Source of the DNA: Clostridium sp. CAG:632
Lineage (GTDB): Bacteria > Bacillota > Clostridia > Lachnospirales > Lachnospiraceae
Direction: 5' to 3'
Assembly (NCBI GenBank): GCA_000431515.1
Contig: HF991369.1
Span: forward strand, 34,931-43,837
DNA: 8,907 bases
This document shows, one piece after another, positions 1 to 7,103 of the stretch (position 1 is its first letter; the number at the start of each line of letters is the position of its first letter). The notes under the pieces were generated by a model. It was not told the origin of the DNA, made no database searches, and saw nothing but the letters and a program-made list of their open reading frames with translations. A program made the translations under genes and the position numbers.

Positions 1-363
1 TGTGGTATCGCCGGCCGTCCCGCCGGTACGATTGAGGATATTATACTGGCATCTTCGGCGATGCCGATCATTCATGAACCGGTGGAAATTGATGGATACT
101 ATTATCGAGACGGCGGCCTGACAGATAATGTTCCCATCCGGCCGTTATATGAGCTCGGATTCCGGGAGATGGTTGTCATCGGACTCAGTAAAGAAATGAA
201 GCGGTTTCAGGCTTATTATCCGGATGTCAGATTCCGGGGGATTTATCCAAGTCGTTCATTGGGAGATCTGGTGCATGGAACCTTGAATTTCAGGCCGCAG
301 TTTATCCGGGAATGTCAGAAATTGGGATATCGGGATGGAATTGAAACATTAAGTAGATATTAA
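1..363 (+). CDS. Patatin-like phospholipase family protein, C-terminal part (5' truncated by window)
   Basis: The reading frame is open from base 1 to the TAA at 361-363, giving 120 visible residues; the start lies upstream of the window. The stretch ASSAMPIIHEPVEIDG followed by YYYRDGGLTDNVP is the hallmark second half of a patatin domain. The DGG triplet at 109-117 supplies the Asp of the Ser-Asp catalytic dyad, and the NVP after it is also conserved. The nucleophile motif GxSxG and the oxyanion-hole glycines would lie upstream and cannot be checked. Family members are serine acyl hydrolases acting on phospholipid or other acyl esters; the substrate here is unknown. An ATG at 61 lies inside the conserved domain and is not a credible start. 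The stop is 25 bases before miaB with no hairpin between, so cotranscription with miaB is plausible. Confidence 0.9.
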   Translation, partial: CGIAGRPAGTIEDIILASSAMPIIHEPVEIDGYYYRDGGLTDNVPIRPLYELGFREMVVIGLSKEMKRFQAYYPDVRFRGIYPSRSLGDLVHGTLNFRPQFIRECQKLGYRDGIETLSRY

Positions 364-388
364 ATATTATAGAATATGAGGAAAAAAC

Positions 389-1801
389 ATGAAGGAACAG
401 GGACATTTCGAAGCACAGCGACAATTAAAAATCATGGAACAGTGCAAAGCGAGCATTTCCACACGGATAAAGGAAGCCGGCAGGCCGCTGACCTATCATA
501 TTTCTACCTTCGGATGCCAGATGAATTTCAAGGATTCCGAAAAATTGGCCGGTATTCTGGAGGAAATCGGATATGTGGAGACAGAGACCGAAGCTGCGGA
601 CTTTGTATTGTTAAATACCTGTACGGTACGCGAAAATGCCAATCAGAAGGTATATGGACACCTTGGAATTCTTAAAAATTATAAAAAAAAGAATCCGCAT
701 ATGATGATTGCATTATGCGGTTGCATGATGCAGGAAGAGCTGGTCGTAGAGAAGCTAAAGGAAAGCTATCGGTTTGTTGATATTATTTTCGGAACCCATA
801 ACATCTATAAGCTGGCTGAATTGATTCAGACACGTCTGGAATCGGATCGTATGGTAGTGGATCTGTGGAAGGACGCAAAGGAAATCGTAGAAGACCTGCC
901 GTCAGTGCGTAAATATACATTTAAAGCCGGTGTTAATATTATGTTCGGTTGTAATAATTTCTGCAGCTACTGTATTGTGCCGTATGTGCGTGGGCGGGAG
1001 CGAAGCAGGGAGCCTGAGGACATCATTCATGAGATAGAAGACATGGTGTCAGAAGGTGTTGTGGAGATTATGCTGCTTGGCCAGAATGTAAACTCCTACG
1101 GTAAAACGCTGGAACATCCGATTTCGTTTGCACAGCTCTTAGAACGTGTGGAGCAGATTCCGGGTCTGAAGCGGATTCGATTCATGACATCACATCCGAA
1201 GGATCTGTCTGATGATCTGATTACAGTCATGGCCAAATCTGAGAAGATCTGCCGCCATATGCATCTGCCGGTACAGTCCGGAAGCAGCCGGCTTCTGGAA
1301 CGAATGAACCGACGGTATACCAAGGAGCATTATCTGGAGCTGGTTCGAAAACTCCGGGAAGCAATTCCGGATATTTCCCTGACAACTGATATCATCGTTG
1401 GTTTCCCCGGAGAAACAGAAGAAGATTTTGAAGAAACACTGGATGTGGTTCGACAGGCGGAATATGACAGTGCTTATACGTTTATTTATTCAAAGCGGAC
1501 CGGTACACCGGCTGCAAATATGCCGGATCAGATTCCGGATGACGTGGTAAAAGAACGGTTTAACCGTCTGTTACAGGTCGTTGCTGAGTCTTCCGCCAAA
1601 CGAACAGGACGTCTGGAAGGGCAGACGGCAGAAGTATTGGTAGAAGGAATCAGTGAACAGGATCCGAGTATGATCACCGGACGCCTGTCAAATAATCTGC
1701 TGGTTCATTTTCCGGGAGATGAGTCCTATATAGGAAAGCTCTGCAAGGTTCATCTGGATCAGGCAAAAGGATTTTATTATATCGGAACGATGGAAGGATA
1801 G
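389..1801 (+). CDS. miaB: tRNA-2-methylthio-N6-dimethylallyladenosine synthase MiaB
   Basis: This radical SAM methylthiotransferase converts i6A37 to ms2i6A37 in tRNAs, the step after MiaA. The protein has 470 residues, normal to slightly long for the family. The N-terminal UPF0004 domain (about 35-145) has the three auxiliary-cluster cysteines: C43 in TFGCQMN, C78 in LNTCTVRENA and C112 in CGCMMQE. The radical SAM domain (about 180-395) carries the CxxxCxxC motif as C188, C192 and C195, followed by the conserved IVPYVRGRERSR. A TRAM-type RNA-binding domain fits the last 65 or so residues. TFGCQMN and VRGRERSR, with no threonylcarbamoyl-enzyme features, favour MiaB over MtaB or RimO. The ATG at 389 was chosen because GAGG lies 7 bases upstream (378-381). 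The roughly 30 residues before the first domain are a short, poorly conserved extension. Confidence 0.96.
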   Translation: MKEQGHFEAQRQLKIMEQCKASISTRIKEAGRPLTYHISTFGCQMNFKDSEKLAGILEEIGYVETETEAADFVLLNTCTVRENANQKVYGHLGILKNYKKKNPHMMIALCGCMMQEELVVEKLKESYRFVDIIFGTHNIYKLAELIQTRLESDRMVVDLWKDAKEIVEDLPSVRKYTFKAGVNIMFGCNNFCSYCIVPYVRGRERSREPEDIIHEIEDMVSEGVVEIMLLGQNVNSYGKTLEHPISFAQLLERVEQIPGLKRIRFMTSHPKDLSDDLITVMAKSEKICRHMHLPVQSGSSRLLERMNRRYTKEHYLELVRKLREAIPDISLTTDIIVGFPGETEEDFEETLDVVRQAEYDSAYTFIYSKRTGTPAANMPDQIPDDVVKERFNRLLQVVAESSAKRTGRLEGQTAEVLVEGISEQDPSMITGRLSNNLLVHFPGDESYIGKLCKVHLDQAKGFYYIGTMEG

Positions 1802-1803
1802 AA

Positions 1804-1845
1804 AGCATGAAAGTCTGTGTCAGTGACTGACACAGACTTTCTGCT
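1804..1845 (+). terminator. Strong hairpin after miaB, possible atypical terminator or processing/stability element
   Basis: Positions 1809-1823 pair perfectly with 1827-1841 (15 bp) around a TGA loop at 1824-1826. Beyond a small internal loop, AGC at 1804-1806 can pair with GCT at 1843-1845. The hairpin begins 3 bases after the miaB stop and ends 38 bases before the dtd start. The right arm ends in TTTC and is followed by CTGCTATAGC, so the U-tract of a standard intrinsic terminator is lacking. The structure is seen directly. Its role in termination, partial attenuation or mRNA protection is inferred, and it could instead be a copy of a dispersed palindromic repeat. Confidence 0.5.
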
Positions 1846-1883
1846 ATAGCAGATAACGTATAAGAGTATTAAGGAGAGAACAA

Positions 1884-2330
1884 ATGAGATTAGTAATTCA
1901 GCGTGTAAATCATGCATCAGTCACAGTTGACCGGGAACGAATCGGAGCCATTGACCGTGGTCTGTTGATTTTTCTGGGTATTGCAGATGGAGATACTGAA
2001 GCCATGGTCAATAAATATGTAAAAAAATTGTCCGGTCTCCGGATTTTTGAGGATGAAAACGGAAAAACCAATCTGTCACTAACAGATGTCGGCGGTGAGA
2101 TTCTTGTTGTATCGCAATTCACATTATATGCAGATTGTAAAAAAGGAAACAGGCCAAGCTTCACCAGAGCCGGTTCACCGGATTTTGCCAATCAGCTATA
2201 TGAATATTTCAAGAAACAATGTACAGAAACCTTTGGCAGGGTAGAATGCGGAAGCTTTGGTGCAGACATGAAGATAGAGTTGGAAAACGATGGTCCGTTT
2301 ACGATTCTTTGGGATAGTGATTGGTGGTAA
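1884..2330 (+). CDS. dtd: D-aminoacyl-tRNA deacylase
   Basis: Dtd hydrolyses the ester bond of D-aminoacyl-tRNAs (and glycine mischarged on tRNA-Ala in studied systems), freeing the tRNA and keeping D-residues out of translation. It acts as a cytosolic homodimer. The 148 residues match the usual length of about 145-150. Diagnostic motifs are the N-terminal MRLVIQRV strand, SQFTLYAD at 77-84, the PSFTRA stretch at 91-96, GADM at 126-129 and the C-terminal NDGPFT at 135-140. The Gly-Pro at 137-138 is the cross-subunit chiral-proofreading motif. The start is well supported by AAGGAG at 1871-1876, 7 bases before the ATG. The gene is separated from miaB by 82 bases containing a strong hairpin, and from mutS by 100 bases containing a promoter candidate. 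It may be read through from miaB or have a weak promoter of its own. Confidence 0.96.
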   Translation: MRLVIQRVNHASVTVDRERIGAIDRGLLIFLGIADGDTEAMVNKYVKKLSGLRIFEDENGKTNLSLTDVGGEILVVSQFTLYADCKKGNRPSFTRAGSPDFANQLYEYFKKQCTETFGRVECGSFGADMKIELENDGPFTILWDSDWW

Positions 2331-2334
2331 AATC

Positions 2335-2363
2335 TAGTCAGAAAAAGGAAAATGTGTTATACT
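2335..2363 (+). promoter_or_regulatory. Probable sigma-A type promoter with extended -10 for mutS-mutL-miaA
   Basis: TATACT at 2358-2363 matches the -10 consensus at five of six positions and is preceded by TG at 2355-2356, giving an extended -10. Seventeen bases upstream, TAGTCA at 2335-2340 matches four of six positions of TTGACA. Transcription would start near 2370, leaving a leader of about 60 bases before mutS. It sits just after the dtd stop, in the only sizeable gap before the mutS-mutL-miaA run, which fits an operon promoter. This is a sequence match only; no start site is known. Confidence 0.55.
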
Positions 2364-2430
2364 TTAGCGGAATAAATCAGAAATTTACGGAACATAGCAA
2401 GGTTAATACTAAGATAAGGATGGAACTAAC

Positions 2431-5049
2431 ATGGCAGCATTTACACCAATGATGCAGCAGTATCTGGATATTAAGAATCAATATAAAGACTGCATTATGT
2501 TTTATAGAGTCGGTGATTTTTATGAAATGTTTTTTGATGATGCATTAACTGCATCGAAAGCACTGGAGATCACACTGACCGGAAAGGATTGCGGGCAGGA
2601 GGAACGGGCACCGATGTGCGGTGTTCCTTATCATGCTTATGAGGTATATGCCAATCGCCTGATCGAACAAGGATATAAGGTCGCAATCTGTGAACAGGTT
2701 GAGGATCCGAAACAGGCGAAGGGACTGGTAAAACGGGATGTGATCCAAATCATTACGCCCGGCACAAATCTATCCACGCAGAATTTAAAAGAGGGTCAAA
2801 ATAATTATATTATGTCAATCTATGCATTCGATAATGCATACGGAATCGCCGTTGCGGACATTACGACCGGTGAAGCAAGAACCTGTCAGGTGACCAGTCA
2901 GGAGAAATGCAAAGATGAGATCAACAAATATCAGCCTTCCGAGATTATCTGCAATGAAACCCTTCTGTGTCAGGATTGGGACTGGGACTATTACCGAGAA
3001 CGCTTGCATATTACAATATCCGCAATTGATGACTGGCATTTTAATGAAGAGCAGGCAGCAAACTGCCTGTTAAAACATTTCAAGGTACAGTCCCTGGAAG
3101 CACTTGGATTAAAGGACCGTAGCCTGACAGTGATCGCCTCCGGCGCGTTGATGGAATATCTGATTGAAACACAGAAAAGCTCATTGGATCACATGAACCG
3201 TTTGGAATTATATGCAGTTGATGATTATATGATCTTGGATAGTTCTACCAGAAGAAATCTGGAGTTGACGGAGACATTACGTGATAAGGAGAAACGAGGT
3301 TCCCTGCTGTGGGTGCTGGATAAAACAAAGACCGCTATGGGAGCCCGGTTATTGCGCACCTATATTGAACAGCCGCTGATTCGCAAAGACCGGATTGAAG
3401 AGCGTCTGGATGCGATTGAGCAACTGAATCGGGAGGCAATTAACCGGGAAGAACTGCGGGAATACTTAAATCCAATCTATGATCTGGAGCGATTGATGAC
3501 CCGGATCAGTTTAAAAACGGCCAATCCCAGAGACCTGATTTCATTTAAGACTTCCTTATCCTATCTGCCGTATATCAGACAACTTCTGGCAGGATATCCA
3601 TCGGGATTGCTTCATCAGATTTATGAAGATTTGGACGGACTGGAGGATATTCATCAGCTTCTGGAGGATTCAATCATCGAGGATCCACCGCTGCAGATTA
3701 AAGAAGGCGGGATTATCAAGGATGGTTATCTGGAACATATTGATGAGCTGAAACATGCAAAAACCGACGGAAAACAATGGCTTGCCGAACTGGAGACCAA
3801 GGAGCGTGAGGCCAGCGGTATTAAAAATCTGAAAATCAAATACAATAAGGTGTTCGGATATTATTTTGATGTGACCAATTCCTATAAGGAACTGGTTCCG
3901 GAACATTTTATCCGGAAACAGACACTGGCAAATTCCGAACGCTATACGACAGAAGAACTGGATAAACTGGCAGATACCATCCTTGGTTCCGAAGATAAGC
4001 TATGCGCACTGGAATATGAGACCTTTTGTGATATCCGTGAGAAGATTTCCGGTGAGATCAAACGAGTGCAGCGTACCGCACATGCAGTGGCCATGCTGGA
4101 TGTTATGGCATCTCTGGCCTATGTTACGGAGCAGAACCACTATATCCGTCCGGTTATGAATGAAGAAGGTCGGTTGAAAATACAGGGAGGAAGACATCCG
4201 GTTGTTGAGAAAATGATACCGAATGATCTGTTTATCCGGAATGATACGGAACTGGATATCAATGAGAACCGGATTGCAATCATTACCGGTCCGAATATGG
4301 CAGGAAAGTCAACTTATATGCGGCAGACTGCATTGATCGTGCTGCTGGCGCAGATGGGCTGCTATGTACCGGCGGATCAGGCAGATATCGGAATTGTGGA
4401 TCGCATATTTACCAGAGTCGGTGCCTCCGATGATCTGGCATCCGGACAGAGTACCTTTATGGTGGAGATGAGTGAGGTTGCCAATATTTTACGAAATGCC
4501 ACCGTCAACAGTCTTCTGATCCTGGATGAGATTGGACGCGGGACCAGTACCTATGACGGATTATCTATTGCATGGTCTGTCGTAGAATATATCAGCAATT
4601 TCCACCGGCTGGGTGCGAAAACCTTATTCGCAACCCATTATCACGAACTGACAGAACTGGAAGGACAGTTACCGGGTGTCCACAATTACTGCATAGCCGT
4701 AAAAGAACAGGGCGATGATATTGTATTTCTGCGTAAGATCATGCGTGGCGGTGCAGACCGGAGCTATGGTATTCAGGTAGCCAAGCTGGCAGGTCTGCCA
4801 CAGGACGTGATTGAACGTGCAAATGAGATATTATCCGAGTTGTTGGATGAACATGATCTGGCAGGCAAAGGTAAAAAGGTAACCGTTGCGAAGCCGAAAA
4901 AGAAGGAAGAGCCGAAGCAGCTGTCCTTTTTTGCAAATCCGATGGAACAGGAAGTGGTTGCAGAAATCCAGTCCCTGGATCTGTCAAATATGACGCCGAT
5001 GAAAGCACTGGTTTATTTAAGTGAGCTTCAGGAAAAGCTTACAAAATAA
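2431..5049 (+). CDS. mutS: DNA mismatch repair protein MutS
   Basis: MutS is the mismatch-sensing ATPase that binds mispairs and small loops in DNA and recruits MutL. Its 872 residues compare with about 850-860 in well-studied bacteria. The mismatch-reading Phe-x-Glu motif is F30-Y31-E32 in GDFYEMF. Connector, core and clamp domains follow to about residue 560. The ATPase domain has Walker A GPNMAGKST at 620-628 (K626), signature-region residues around DDLASGQSTFMVEMSE, Walker B LLILDE with D699 and E700, and the FATHYHEL switch with H736. Near the C-terminus QLSFF at 830-834 is a beta sliding clamp binding motif, as in Bacillus MutS, after a Lys/Glu-rich linker. This is MutS1, not MutS2: the Phe-x-Glu domain is present and there is no Smr domain. 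AAGGA at 2416-2420 lies 10 bases before the ATG. It heads a tight cluster with mutL. Confidence 0.98.
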   Translation: MAAFTPMMQQYLDIKNQYKDCIMFYRVGDFYEMFFDDALTASKALEITLTGKDCGQEERAPMCGVPYHAYEVYANRLIEQGYKVAICEQVEDPKQAKGLVKRDVIQIITPGTNLSTQNLKEGQNNYIMSIYAFDNAYGIAVADITTGEARTCQVTSQEKCKDEINKYQPSEIICNETLLCQDWDWDYYRERLHITISAIDDWHFNEEQAANCLLKHFKVQSLEALGLKDRSLTVIASGALMEYLIETQKSSLDHMNRLELYAVDDYMILDSSTRRNLELTETLRDKEKRGSLLWVLDKTKTAMGARLLRTYIEQPLIRKDRIEERLDAIEQLNREAINREELREYLNPIYDLERLMTRISLKTANPRDLISFKTSLSYLPYIRQLLAGYPSGLLHQIYEDLDGLEDIHQLLEDSIIEDPPLQIKEGGIIKDGYLEHIDELKHAKTDGKQWLAELETKEREASGIKNLKIKYNKVFGYYFDVTNSYKELVPEHFIRKQTLANSERYTTEELDKLADTILGSEDKLCALEYETFCDIREKISGEIKRVQRTAHAVAMLDVMASLAYVTEQNHYIRPVMNEEGRLKIQGGRHPVVEKMIPNDLFIRNDTELDINENRIAIITGPNMAGKSTYMRQTALIVLLAQMGCYVPADQADIGIVDRIFTRVGASDDLASGQSTFMVEMSEVANILRNATVNSLLILDEIGRGTSTYDGLSIAWSVVEYISNFHRLGAKTLFATHYHELTELEGQLPGVHNYCIAVKEQGDDIVFLRKIMRGGADRSYGIQVAKLAGLPQDVIERANEILSELLDEHDLAGKGKKVTVAKPKKKEEPKQLSFFANPMEQEVVAEIQSLDLSNMTPMKALVYLSELQEKLTK

Positions 5050-5054
5050 GGAGG
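5048..5054 (+). promoter_or_regulatory. mutL ribosome binding site overlapping the mutS stop
   Basis: AAGGAGG at 5048-5054 is a near-perfect Shine-Dalgarno 7 bases before the mutL ATG at 5062. Its first two bases are the last two of the mutS TAA (5047-5049). A ribosome ending mutS would sit on this site, so translational coupling of MutS and MutL is likely. That coupling is inferred from position. Confidence 0.85.
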
Positions 5055-5061
5055 ACAGTTA

Positions 5062-7086
5062 ATGATACAGGTCTTGGATCAAAAAACGATTGATAAGATT
5101 GCTGCGGGCGAAGTAGTCGAGCGACCGGCTTCGGTTGTGAAGGAGCTGGTAGAAAATTCCATAGACTCCGGAGCAACTGCCATTACCGTTGAAATCAAAG
5201 AAGGCGGTATATCCCTGATTCGTGTTACGGATAACGGATGCGGAATTCCGGCGGAGCAGGTGCCTATAGCATTTTTAAGACATGCCACCAGTAAGATCAC
5301 CAGCATTGAGGATCTTTTAACTGTTCGTTCGCTTGGGTTTCGTGGTGAAGCTTTATCAAGTATTGCTGCTGTCGGACAAGTAGAACTGATCACAAAGACA
5401 GGTGATGCGATGACAGGCTTACGCTATGAGATCCATGGCGGCATAGAGCAGAATGTAGAGGAAATCGGCTGTCCGGAAGGTACAACCTTTATTGTCCGGA
5501 ATCTATTTTATAACACACCGGCCAGACGAAAGTTCTTAAAGACAGCCATGACAGAGGGCAATTATGTCAGTGAACTGGTAGAACAGATTGCCATGTCTCA
5601 TCCGGACATTTCCTTTAAATTTGTAAATAACGGACAGAACAAGTTATCGACCTCCGGAAACGGAAGTCTGAAGGACATTTTGTACCATATCTACGGGCGG
5701 GATATTGCGGCCAATCTGCTGCCAATCGAGGCAGAACGGAACGGTATGAAGATTTCCGGGTACGTGGCAAAACCATATATTTCCAGAGGAAACCGCAGCT
5801 TTGAGCATTATTTCGTAAATGGCAGATACATTAAGAGTCCAATCATAACCAAGGCAATCGAAGAAGCCTATAAGACCTTTGTTATGATCCATAAGTTTCC
5901 GTTCGTGGCCATTTATCTGACGGTGGATTCCAAATTACTGGATGTGAATGTACATCCTCGTAAAATGGAAATGCGCTACAGCCGCGGGGATGAATTATAT
6001 AAATTTATATTTGAGGAAATCCGGTATGTGCTGTTACAGAAAGAATTAATACCGGAGGTCAGCCAGACTGCTGCCAGAAAGAAAGCAGACCCGGAACCGC
6101 CGGCGGCACCATCGGTTCCGGAACCGTTTGAAACCAATCGCAGGAAACAGGAATCAGTCTACAGTTCCGAGAAAAAGGATAATTTCCAGAGCTTTTACGG
6201 ACTTCAGAACGAGACACCACCGACCGTTCATGAAAAAGAGGCAATTTATCAGTCAACCGTTACGTTAGAGCATGCGTCTACACCTGTTGTAACCGCCGAA
6301 CATATAACCTCTGAACACATAACCTCTGGGATCGAAGCATCCTCAAAGAATCCATCTGAAAAGAATATATCTGTGGAGCAACCGTCCATAGAATCCTTAG
6401 AACAGACATCTGCAGAAACCGGGACTCCGGAGCCGGAAGTACAGTCAAATATCCGCAAGGATCAGATCAGTCTCTTTGAGTCCGGTTTTATGACCGAGGA
6501 GGCTAGACCGAAGCATCGTCTGATCGGTCAGTTGTTCAAGACCTACTGGCTGATCGAATACGAAAACAATCTGTTCATCATGGATCAGCATGCGGCACAT
6601 GAGAAGGTTATGTATGAGAAACTGATGAAACAGTATGAGAAACGGGAGATTTTATCCCAGCAGATTCATCCGCCGCTTGTTATTTCCGTGAATCCGGTAG
6701 AACAGGAAGCATTGCGGAAAAATATGGACTTCTTTGAACAGATGGGATTTCAGATTGAGAGCTTTGGTGGAAATGAATATATGCTTCGTGCAGTTCCGTT
6801 AGAAACCTATGGTCTGGCAGCACAGGATATTTTTATTGATTTTGTAGACTCACTAACAGAAGAAGGCAATCATCTGAATATAGATCTTTTTATTTATAAG
6901 ATTGCAACCATGGCATGTAAGGCTGCGGTAAAGGGCAATATGAAGCTTTCCTTTGCGGAAGCGGATGCACTGATCGATCAGTTATTACAACTGGATAATC
7001 CATATAATTGTCCACATGGCAGACCGACCATTATAGCTATGACGGAGACAGAGCTTGAAAAGAAATTCCGTCGAATCCAGAATTAG
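5062..7086 (+). CDS. mutL: DNA mismatch repair protein MutL (endonuclease type)
   Basis: MutL couples mismatch recognition by MutS to strand incision and removal. The N-terminal GHKL ATPase has KELVENSIDSG (E28 as likely general base, N32 for Mg2+), DNGCGI at 57-62 and GFRGEALSS at 92-100. The transducer domain runs to about residue 335, including the conserved VNGRYI and DVNVHPRKMEMR. A long, Ser/Thr/Glu/Pro-rich, probably disordered linker spans about 340-480. The C-terminal dimerisation domain (about 485-674) carries the endonuclease motif DQHAAHEKVMYE at 508-519, plus ACK (C619) and CPHGRPT at 650-656 that complete the metal site. This predicts a nicking MutL as in Bacillus, not the MutH-dependent type. 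QQIHPP at 533-538 could be a weak clamp-binding motif. The 674 residues are slightly long because of the linker. The start is fixed by AAGGAGG 7 bases upstream. Confidence 0.97.
   Translation: MIQVLDQKTIDKIAAGEVVERPASVVKELVENSIDSGATAITVEIKEGGISLIRVTDNGCGIPAEQVPIAFLRHATSKITSIEDLLTVRSLGFRGEALSSIAAVGQVELITKTGDAMTGLRYEIHGGIEQNVEEIGCPEGTTFIVRNLFYNTPARRKFLKTAMTEGNYVSELVEQIAMSHPDISFKFVNNGQNKLSTSGNGSLKDILYHIYGRDIAANLLPIEAERNGMKISGYVAKPYISRGNRSFEHYFVNGRYIKSPIITKAIEEAYKTFVMIHKFPFVAIYLTVDSKLLDVNVHPRKMEMRYSRGDELYKFIFEEIRYVLLQKELIPEVSQTAARKKADPEPPAAPSVPEPFETNRRKQESVYSSEKKDNFQSFYGLQNETPPTVHEKEAIYQSTVTLEHASTPVVTAEHITSEHITSGIEASSKNPSEKNISVEQPSIESLEQTSAETGTPEPEVQSNIRKDQISLFESGFMTEEARPKHRLIGQLFKTYWLIEYENNLFIMDQHAAHEKVMYEKLMKQYEKREILSQQIHPPLVISVNPVEQEALRKNMDFFEQMGFQIESFGGNEYMLRAVPLETYGLAAQDIFIDFVDSLTEEGNHLNIDLFIYKIATMACKAAVKGNMKLSFAEADALIDQLLQLDNPYNCPHGRPTIIAMTETELEKKFRRIQN
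6298..6327 (+). repeat. Two-copy 15-bp tandem repeat inside the mutL linker
   Basis: Unit 1 (6298-6312) and unit 2 (6313-6327) differ at a single base (GAACATATAACCTCT versus GAACACATAACCTCT). Each encodes Glu-His-Ile-Thr-Ser, residues 413-417 and 418-422 of MutL. It lies in the low-complexity linker, so copy-number change would stay in frame and probably be tolerated. A recent slippage duplication is the simplest explanation. Confidence 0.9.
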
Positions 7087-7103
7087 CAGGGAATGAAACA
7101 GAT

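Noticed and set aside
376..675. Plus-strand open frame of 99 codons starting just before miaB
   Set aside because: It overlaps the N-terminal half of the miaB UPF0004 domain in another frame. The miaB frame carries all the expected cysteines, so this is a shadow.
1842..1864. Possible promoter for dtd (TGCTATAGC or TATAAG)
   Set aside because: Both -10-like hexamers lack a -35 at an acceptable distance. CTGACA at 1827-1832 is in the hairpin arm and lies 12 or 26 bases away, so neither spacing works.
2390..2405. Possible LexA-type box (GAAC ... GTTA) upstream of mutS
   Set aside because: The half-sites are 8 bases apart and the second is GTTA, whereas the Gram-positive LexA site needs GAAC and GTTC 4 bases apart.
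2420..2452. Mini-frame starting at ATG 2420, overlapping the mutS start
   Set aside because: It has only about ten codons, overlaps the mutS Shine-Dalgarno region, and nothing marks it as a functional leader peptide.
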